Below are positions 58,482-64,000 of a stretch of 64,000 nt of DNA, piece after piece (positions within the stretch are counted from its first letter, which is position 1; every line of letters begins with the position of its first letter). Origin of the DNA: Lucinisca nassula (taxonomy: Eukaryota > Mollusca > Bivalvia > Lucinida > Lucinidae); assembly GCA_963580285.1 (NCBI GenBank), contig OY757017.1:18307003-18371002 (forward strand). The letters are read 5' to 3'. A program made the position numbers and the translations under genes. The notes under the pieces were generated by a model. It had not been told where the DNA came from. It searched no databases and saw only the letters and a program-made list of their open reading frames with translations.

Positions 58482-58682
58482 TTTAACATCTATAACCAAA
58501 TGCTGGTTTCTATTTCATTAGATTTTATTTTACGGCAACAACAACATATGATTTATAATTCTAAACAAACCGCTTCATGGTTTCCAAGCCAACATGTTCT
58601 TATAACGTCACGTAACGTGACGTTACCAGATCTTAACGTAACGTTCTTAAACAACGTAAATGTTCTTATAGCAGATATAACA
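58482..58682 (-). repeat. 3' LTR of the Ty3/gypsy element
   Basis: 201 bp, no difference from the 5' LTR found by eye. It is followed in element orientation by the AATAT copy of the target duplication. Confidence 0.93.
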
Positions 58683-58684
58683 TA

Positions 58685-58698
58685 TCTCCTCTTCTTTC
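58685..58698 (-). promoter_or_regulatory. Polypurine tract (candidate)
   Basis: The minus strand reads GAAAGAAGAGGAGA just 2 bp before the 3' LTR. This is the usual place and composition of a plus-strand primer in LTR elements. Confidence 0.8.
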
Positions 58699-58897
58699 AA
58701 AAGAAAATGTCTATGAAATTGTAGCATTTTTACACAGCATTAATTTGGCAGTATCCAAACACGTTTATATGTCTATCAAAATAATATTACCTTTAAATTT
58801 AAGATAACCATGTACACACTTGTTGCAGAAGTCATGAAAATCAGTGAAAATTAAAATGTTTCGAATTGTGTGTGTATGTGGTTAATCAATATGTCCG

Positions 58898-61800
58898 TTA
58901 ATACAAAATAAAGTCATGAAATCTTCTTGGCAACTGTCTTTGTCGTTGAGGTCTTTCTATTGTGTCAGCAGGGATGTCTGCTCTGGGTTCTATATTTGGC
59001 GGGTTTTGCTGTCTCAAATCTGTCTCATTAGGCGTGTTCTCCTGTCCCATCACTTCATTATCACTCCTGTCATCACGATGATTTCCATTGTACACTTTAC
59101 TTTTCCGAAGTATGGATCCCCGGCGGTCGTCCATTTGTTTCGCCGTTGTACTCGAATTATAATCTGAATCTTGTAGGTGTCTATCAACACATTTGAAGTA
59201 GCTTGAATTCCGACATATTTGCCGCCCATCTGTTGTTCTTCGAGCGGATATAGTTGAGCCACATATTTTGTAAATGATATAAGGTATTGGTTCATAAATC
59301 GTACTCCACTTATTAATTTTTTGTTGTTGTAGAAGTACGTAATCATTCACTTCAAAATTGTGTTCCTTCGTATTTCGATTTTCAGCATTTTCTTTTGCCT
59401 TTTCTTTATACCGCCTATCCTTTCTATTCACAGATAATTCATCGTGGGATTTTTCGAACTTCCCAGGACGATAATCTAATTTTGTTCGCACTTTTCTGTT
59501 CATCATCCCTTCATAGGGAGTAATACCTGTCGCTGGGTGTGGCGTGGATCTATAACCTGTTAACATTTCCTGCATTGCGATTTTGACTGATACCTTTTGA
59601 GCGTGGGCTTGTTGCTCTGTTTTGTTGATTAGCTTCATAAAGACTTCTACTTCACCATTTGCTCTTGGATGCAACGGTGTAACACGGTGGTGTTTGAACC
59701 CCTCTTCTAATGCGAACTCTGAAAAATCTTTTGAGTTGAATGGCGGTCCATTGTCTGTCTCTATCTGAATAGGCGTACCATATGTCGCAAACATCTTCTT
59801 CAATTTCTCCTTAGTTGAACCAAAAGCTGTGGAATATATCCTTTCAACTTCAGGGTATCTAGTTCTTTTGTCAACAGCTACGAGGTTGTAGTGTCCGTCG
59901 GGATACGGCCCACTAAAATCAACTGAAACTACTTCCCATGCCTTTTCTGGAATCTCTGTCATCTTCACCGGTTCTTGTCTATGTTGTTTTGTTACCAGTT
60001 GACATTCACGGCATTGGCCTATGATATTTTCCACCAGTCTATTCATTGACGGAAACCAGTATTTCTCTCTCAGCATTTGTTTTGTTTTCGTCATTCCCAG
60101 GTGACCCAATCTATGAGCGGCTTTTACCACTTTGCTCTGGAGGACCTCGGGTATAACAATCTGGTTTAATCTAAATATCAATCCATCTAATACATATAGT
60201 TCTTGTTTCATATGATAAAATGGCGCTATGTCCATATCTTTCTTGTGTCTGTCCCAGTCTTCTTTCACAATTCTTTTGTGTAGCTTTTGGAGCTGTCTAT
60301 CCTTTGACGTCTCTATTTGTATTCTATCCAATACTACAGCATGTTCTGTATTAACAATACTTTTAATCACTTTCTCTGTTTCATCTGTGCCTGTTATCGG
60401 TAACGGATGCCTCGATAGATAGTCCAAGGGATCTGCTTCGTCTTTGCCTGGCTCATATATAAGTTCAAAGTCAACATCCTGCATGTCCATTACCCATTTT
60501 TCTATGCGAGGTGGTAGTTTTGCATTGACCTTGTTGAACATTGATATCAATGGTTTGTGGGATGTGATCAGTTTGAACCTGGGTGCACCCAGTAAGTACA
60601 TGCCAAATCGGTTCTTCGCCCATCTTATTGCCAGTGCATCTTTTTCTGTCTGGCTATATCTTCTCTCGGTGTCCGTCAGGGTTCGACTAATAAAATGGAC
60701 TGGTTGCAGTCCATTCCCCGCATCCTGAAAGAGTCCAGCGGACAATCCTTCATTGTAACTAGCTTCTGCCCTGACAACGATTTCCCGCTTCGGATTGAAA
60801 TACAACATGATCTGGTCGTTTGTAATGCTGTCCTTAAGTTGATTGAACGCTTGTTCCTCTACTGGACCCCATCTAAACCTAACATCTTTCTCTGTTAGTT
60901 TCCTCAAAGGAGCTGTTATTGATGCATACTTGTCAATAAATTTTGACAAGTATCCTACCATTCCTAGGAAGCTCCTAATAGCTTCTTTGGACTCTGGTCT
61001 TCTGCTGTCTTGAACGGCTTTAACCTTTTCCGGTGTAGGCCTCAAACCATCCTTGGTGAACTTGTACCCATAAAATTCTATCTCTTCAACTCCAAACTGG
61101 CACTTGTCTATATTGAATGTGATACCAAACTCGTCTGCTCTTTGTAGCACTGCTGCAAGTGCTGTGTTATGCTCTTTCAGATTCCGACCACCTATCAAAA
61201 TGTCATCTCGTTGACACATGCAGTTAGGTATATCTCCAAAGATCTTGAACATCATTTCATCGAATAGATCTTGAGAAGATTTTGCTCCGAAGACTAACCG
61301 TTTTGGTCTAAAATTTCCCCAAGGAGTGCTGAATGTAGCAATGGCTCTCGAATCAGGGTGTAAGCTTAACTGGTGATAGCCACTTCTCAAGTCCATTTTC
61401 GAAAATACTCGACATTCATGAAATCTGTATACAAAATCTTCAACCACTGGTCCTTGAGTGATTCGGTGTCTGGCCATAAATTTGTTCGGAACACGTAAGT
61501 CAATGCAGGCTCTTATCATGTGCGGCTGAAGCTCTTCTTTTGGCACTTGAAGAAATCTCGGCTTTGGTTGGACAACCATTGGAGAACACCATGTGATTGG
61601 CTCGTTTTGTGGAACCCTCTCAAAAATACCCTCTTCTATACTTTGCTCAATCCACGCCTTTAGTGGCTTTTGCAGGTAATATGCAACTGGCCTTGGCTTC
61701 TGTGCAATAGGCACTGCTTCTGGTTTCATTGAAAATTTCACATACATCTCTTCGTCATTCTTTACATCTCTTATCCTTCCGATTCCTCGAAAGACAGATT

Positions 61801-63247
61801 TATGTTCCGCAACAATCTCTCTTATTTGCTGTGATGCGCCATGTGCCATTACTACATTGACCCTAGCATCTGTCTCTGAAATGCACAAGTCGTTGGGTTT
61901 TGCGAAAGAACCATCTTCTCTGATTTGTAACATTCCTAGTTGTGTGAGTGTAGTTTTACTTATAAGAGGCGGCGAATTAATTCTACCCTTTATGACAACA
62001 AACTTAGTTGGCACGCCGCATGTCACGTTCCTTATCACTGCATTGAATTCCCCTTTTATTGGTAGATTACTTTGTAATGTTCTTAATTTTGTATCAGTCT
62101 TGTTCAGTGTAATCTCTGTATTTGACCTATACTTTAAAGCTCGATACTGGTATTCATCCATAACGTTGACATCAGCCCCACTATCCGGCTCTGCTCTAAT
62201 TGAGATATCGTTTATAGTTACAGGCACAGTTTTCTCTAGGCTATATCTTTTCTGGACTTTCTTAATTGTCATATGCGCAACTGACTGCGTTATGAAATCT
62301 TCATCTGAGCTATTTTGATTATCTGATTCGTATTCTAAGGCTTTCTTGACATTCCACTTACTTCTTTGTCCTTGTCGTCTATCTCTTCGTGGTGCATTGT
62401 AACTCGCTGGACGAGGTCCATCAGCCCTGCAAACAGCTGCAAAGTGATTTGGCCTCTGACATTTGTTGCATATTTTCCCAAATGCTGGACAATCTGTCCG
62501 GTCTCTATGTGTTCTCGCTTGTCCGCAATAAGCACATTTCTTCAGTGTCTGTTTGGTTCGGTTCGGTTTCCTCTCAAAGCTATTTTGCAGACCATAATCA
62601 CCTTCTATCTTTGCAATCTCTCTTTCCGCGGGCTTTGTTTTCATATCCCGCATCTGCAGGGATATATCTTCTATCTGGCCGGCCTCCGACAAAAACTCTG
62701 GTAGTGACCAACCTTTCCCTATACATTTTTGGATAAGTGTTTCATTTTCGATAGTTTGAATGAGATGCTCAAGAATTCGCTCCTCAAGATTGTCACCGAA
62801 TTCACAGTCATTGGCTTTCTCACGTAACCGTGTGGCGTACGATACTGTGCTTTCGCCTTCTACGGGTTTTGTTTTCAAAAATGTATACCTGGCGTAATGT
62901 TTGTTTCTCTTAGGCAAGAAATACCCATTTAATTTCTTACGTAGCATCTCGTAGGCATCCAGATCTCCTTCAGATTCAGAACCTGGTGTAGGGTCTGGTA
63001 GACTTTTCTCTAAGCGAGCAATCTCATTTCCTCCATATATTATTAGGGCATCCTTTTTATCCTGTGGATTAGTTATACGAAAATACCTGAATTCCCTCTC
63101 TATCTCTTCCAGCCACTCCTGCCATGCCTTACCCGTCAACAGCTGATCTTCCGTGTGTCTAAACGGTAATGCTCGTAGGTTACGTGTCTCTGTTGAAATA
63201 ATTGTTGTTATGTCATTACTCGCCATGTCTATCACGTAGCTGGGCAT
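58898..63247 (-). CDS. gag-pol: Gag-Pol polyprotein of the Ty3/gypsy element, 1449 aa, uninterrupted
   Basis: Single frame, no stop or frameshift. Domains in order: Gag (about 1-235); two zinc knuckles, C238-x2-C-x5-H-x5-C253 and the canonical CCHC C260-x2-C-x4-H-x4-C273; aspartic protease with DSGA at 355-358; reverse transcriptase about 500-730 with catalytic D619 (motif A) and QRDD at 679-682, where most families have YxDD; RNase H about 815-940; integrase zinc finger H1045, H1049, C1079, C1082; integrase core D1110, D1165, E1201 with exact D-x35-E spacing; a C-terminal tail rich in Arg, Asn and Gln. RNase H keeps E868 but has Glu828 and Ser896 where Asp is usual. No envelope gene. The start is the first Met of the frame, 97 bp inside the LTR. 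Confidence 0.93.
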   Translation of the reverse strand: MPSYVIDMASNDITTIISTETRNLRALPFRHTEDQLLTGKAWQEWLEEIEREFRYFRITNPQDKKDALIIYGGNEIARLEKSLPDPTPGSESEGDLDAYEMLRKKLNGYFLPKRNKHYARYTFLKTKPVEGESTVSYATRLREKANDCEFGDNLEERILEHLIQTIENETLIQKCIGKGWSLPEFLSEAGQIEDISLQMRDMKTKPAEREIAKIEGDYGLQNSFERKPNRTKQTLKKCAYCGQARTHRDRTDCPAFGKICNKCQRPNHFAAVCRADGPRPASYNAPRRDRRQGQRSKWNVKKALEYESDNQNSSDEDFITQSVAHMTIKKVQKRYSLEKTVPVTINDISIRAEPDSGADVNVMDEYQYRALKYRSNTEITLNKTDTKLRTLQSNLPIKGEFNAVIRNVTCGVPTKFVVIKGRINSPPLISKTTLTQLGMLQIREDGSFAKPNDLCISETDARVNVVMAHGASQQIREIVAEHKSVFRGIGRIRDVKNDEEMYVKFSMKPEAVPIAQKPRPVAYYLQKPLKAWIEQSIEEGIFERVPQNEPITWCSPMVVQPKPRFLQVPKEELQPHMIRACIDLRVPNKFMARHRITQGPVVEDFVYRFHECRVFSKMDLRSGYHQLSLHPDSRAIATFSTPWGNFRPKRLVFGAKSSQDLFDEMMFKIFGDIPNCMCQRDDILIGGRNLKEHNTALAAVLQRADEFGITFNIDKCQFGVEEIEFYGYKFTKDGLRPTPEKVKAVQDSRRPESKEAIRSFLGMVGYLSKFIDKYASITAPLRKLTEKDVRFRWGPVEEQAFNQLKDSITNDQIMLYFNPKREIVVRAEASYNEGLSAGLFQDAGNGLQPVHFISRTLTDTERRYSQTEKDALAIRWAKNRFGMYLLGAPRFKLITSHKPLISMFNKVNAKLPPRIEKWVMDMQDVDFELIYEPGKDEADPLDYLSRHPLPITGTDETEKVIKSIVNTEHAVVLDRIQIETSKDRQLQKLHKRIVKEDWDRHKKDMDIAPFYHMKQELYVLDGLIFRLNQIVIPEVLQSKVVKAAHRLGHLGMTKTKQMLREKYWFPSMNRLVENIIGQCRECQLVTKQHRQEPVKMTEIPEKAWEVVSVDFSGPYPDGHYNLVAVDKRTRYPEVERIYSTAFGSTKEKLKKMFATYGTPIQIETDNGPPFNSKDFSEFALEEGFKHHRVTPLHPRANGEVEVFMKLINKTEQQAHAQKVSVKIAMQEMLTGYRSTPHPATGITPYEGMMNRKVRTKLDYRPGKFEKSHDELSVNRKDRRYKEKAKENAENRNTKEHNFEVNDYVLLQQQKINKWSTIYEPIPYIIYKICGSTISARRTTDGRQICRNSSYFKCVDRHLQDSDYNSSTTAKQMDDRRGSILRKSKVYNGNHRDDRSDNEVMGQENTPNETDLRQQNPPNIEPRADIPADTIERPQRQRQLPRRFHDFILY

Positions 63248-63330
63248 TCGCCGTCTTTATTTATTTCAACTGATAGATTATTTCCCCGAGTTCTGCTTCA
63301 TTATTGGCTCTATAATACAGTACTTGGTTT

Positions 63331-63344
63331 ATCCTCGTCGCCAA
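63331..63344 (-). promoter_or_regulatory. Primer-binding site (candidate)
   Basis: Directly after the 5' LTR the minus strand reads TTGGCGACGAGGAT. TGG matches a tRNA 3' CCA end, and the next bases would pair with a tRNA acceptor stem. The tRNA species is not assigned. Confidence 0.75.
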
Positions 63345-63545
63345 TTTAACATCTATAACCAAATGCTGGTTTCTATTTCATTAGATTTTATTTTACGGCA
63401 ACAACAACATATGATTTATAATTCTAAACAAACCGCTTCATGGTTTCCAAGCCAACATGTTCTTATAACGTCACGTAACGTGACGTTACCAGATCTTAAC
63501 GTAACGTTCTTAAACAACGTAAATGTTCTTATAGCAGATATAACA
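63345..63545 (-). repeat. 5' LTR of the Ty3/gypsy element
   Basis: 201 bp, beginning TGTTATATCTGC and ending GATGTTAAA in element orientation. It contains a palindromic ACGTCACGTAACGTGACGT-type core, which could bind CRE/ATF-like factors (inference). Promoter and polyadenylation positions were not resolved. Confidence 0.93.
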
Positions 63546-63630
63546 ATATTTTCCAAGTCACTGGTGTATTTCTTGCTTCCAAAGGATAACCCTTTCATTG
63601 AACATATTTATGCTTATTAAAAGTACATAC

Positions 63631-63769
63631 TGTAGTTGTTCTATTAACTTCGCTGTCCATTCATACTTCTTCTCGGGCTTTTTTTCGTTGTTCTGTATGA
63701 AACACCTGATCAGACTCTGAAACTCTTCTCCTAATGGTAATTCTTCATCTCCACCGAGCTCCGTGTAAT
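63631..63769 (-). CDS. ITPR-like exon 1 (RIH-type helical region)
   Basis: 139 bp. Acceptor AG just above 63,769, donor GTATGT below 63,631. It starts with 2 nt of a split codon, has 45 full codons (YTELGGDEELPLGEEFQSLI... to ...AKLIEQL) and ends with 2 nt that join the first base of the next exon. The stretch resembles the ITPR helical region ahead of the LCIKVLQTLRE-type helix. The LTR retrotransposon sits 86 bp downstream, in the intron that follows. Confidence 0.75.
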
Positions 63770-63804
63770 CTAATGTTTAAAATAAACAATAATTACGCTA
63801 CCAT

Positions 63805-63974
63805 CACGCGAACAAGACCGTGAAACGAACGCCCCTAAATTCTACTTTTTATAGAGATAATTGGGGTTTACGTGGGGAATACATTATTTGTCTTATTTCT
63901 GCTCAAAAACATAGGTTGTCGATACCTCTTAGAACCGCGGTTCTAACGAATACCCACAACCTATGTTTGCAGTA
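63805..63974. mobile_element. Fold-back element, second end type
   Basis: Left end CATCACGCGAACAAGACCG; centre TTAGAACCGCGGTTCTAACG. Confidence 0.7.
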
Positions 63975-63976
63975 TT

Positions 63977-64000
63977 GTTTGTTTGATTTGAGGTTTAACG
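63977..64000. repeat. SINE-like repeat B, cut by the window edge
   Basis: TTTGTTTGATTTGAGGTTTA, the family's first bases. Confidence 0.5.

Larger units (their letters stand above)
58482..63545 (-). mobile_element. Intact Ty3/gypsy LTR retrotransposon (Mag/Steamer-like), 5064 bp
   Basis: Two LTRs of 201 bp appear identical base for base. A perfect 5-bp target duplication ATATT flanks the element (58,477-58,481 and 63,546-63,550). Between the LTRs, in minus orientation: a 97-bp leader with a primer-binding site, one Gag-Pol frame, a 215-bp trailer and a polypurine tract. This architecture (short LTRs, single fused frame, about 5 kb) resembles the Mag clade and the clam element Steamer. Identical LTRs mean recent insertion. 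It lies in the intron between exons 1 and 2 of the host gene, in the same orientation, so its signals could affect the host transcript. Confidence 0.95.
27..63769 (-). other. ITPR-like: ITPR-like calcium-channel gene locus (partial, 17 exons)
   Basis: Seventeen exons on the minus strand, listed separately, join in a consistent phase order and give about 540 codons counting one member of each duplicated pair. Family knowledge: ITPR proteins are IP3-gated Ca2+ release channels of the endoplasmic reticulum, with N-terminal ligand and MIR domains, RIH helical domains, a RIH-associated domain and a C-terminal six-helix pore. Seen here, in order: RIH-type helices, a Lys-rich linker, the RIH-associated domain, the pre-channel segment and the first transmembrane helix. 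The ligand-binding half lies above 63.8k and the pore below position 27, outside the window. Sequence is far from vertebrate ITPR, so this is probably a divergent mollusc paralogue. A ryanodine-receptor relative is less likely because domain order and spacing follow ITPR. Introns range from 73 bp to about 9.6 kb and hold all the mobile elements. Confidence 0.8.

Noticed and set aside
61857..62736. Plus-strand frames of 112-153 codons
   Set aside because: Antisense shadows of Gag-Pol.

Overview
This looks like AT-rich nuclear DNA of a bivalve mollusc, most likely a clam. The evidence is large introns packed with repeats, minisatellite arrays of a type common in bivalves, a Steamer/Mag-type LTR retrotransposon, and Penelope-like elements of the permuted (Naiad) type. 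There are no bacterial features and no CRISPR array.

Host gene. One minus-strand gene runs through the whole window and is open at both ends. I could place 17 small exons (63,769 down to 27). Nearly all have canonical splice sites, and the phases agree from exon to exon. Joined, they read like the second half of an inositol 1,4,5-trisphosphate receptor (ITPR) family calcium channel: RIH-type helical region, Lys-rich linker, RIH-associated domain, the pre-channel segment and the first transmembrane helix. Two exons exist as duplicated pairs. The 157-bp pair (52.4k and 49.4k) can only be used one at a time if the frame is to be kept. The 150-bp pair (29.1k and 28.9k) is separated by 73 bp and codes two versions of the RIH-associated domain.

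Mobile DNA in the introns. (1) An intact, very young Ty3/gypsy element at 58,482-63,545: identical 201-bp LTRs, a 5-bp target duplication and one 1449-codon Gag-Pol frame. (2) A Naiad-like Penelope element at about 15.9-18.5k with the endonuclease ahead of the RT. It has several in-frame TGA codons at positions where the family has cysteine. Further RT 3' pieces lie at 47.5-48.5k and 50.9-51.1k, and about 20 copies of its 3' tail (called DR-A here) are scattered on both strands. (3) A hammerhead-ribozyme repeat at 14.6-14.9k. (4) Three Helitron-like elements with shared ends but different tandem-repeat interiors (4.56-8.02k, 8.05-10.35k, 43.58-46.09k), plus a fourth array with different ends (20.46-23.97k). 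(5) About 20 copies of a fold-back element with a GTTAGAACCGCCTC centre, and other MITE-like and SINE-like repeats, often nested.

Other coding candidates are a possible nested secreted-protein gene at 33,813-34,232 (minus), a LINE C-terminal fragment at 10.4-10.8k, and one unassigned glycine-rich frame at 13.0k. Most remaining short open frames are chance or repeat-derived. All boundaries come from reading the sequence by eye; no alignment, splice predictor or database was used.
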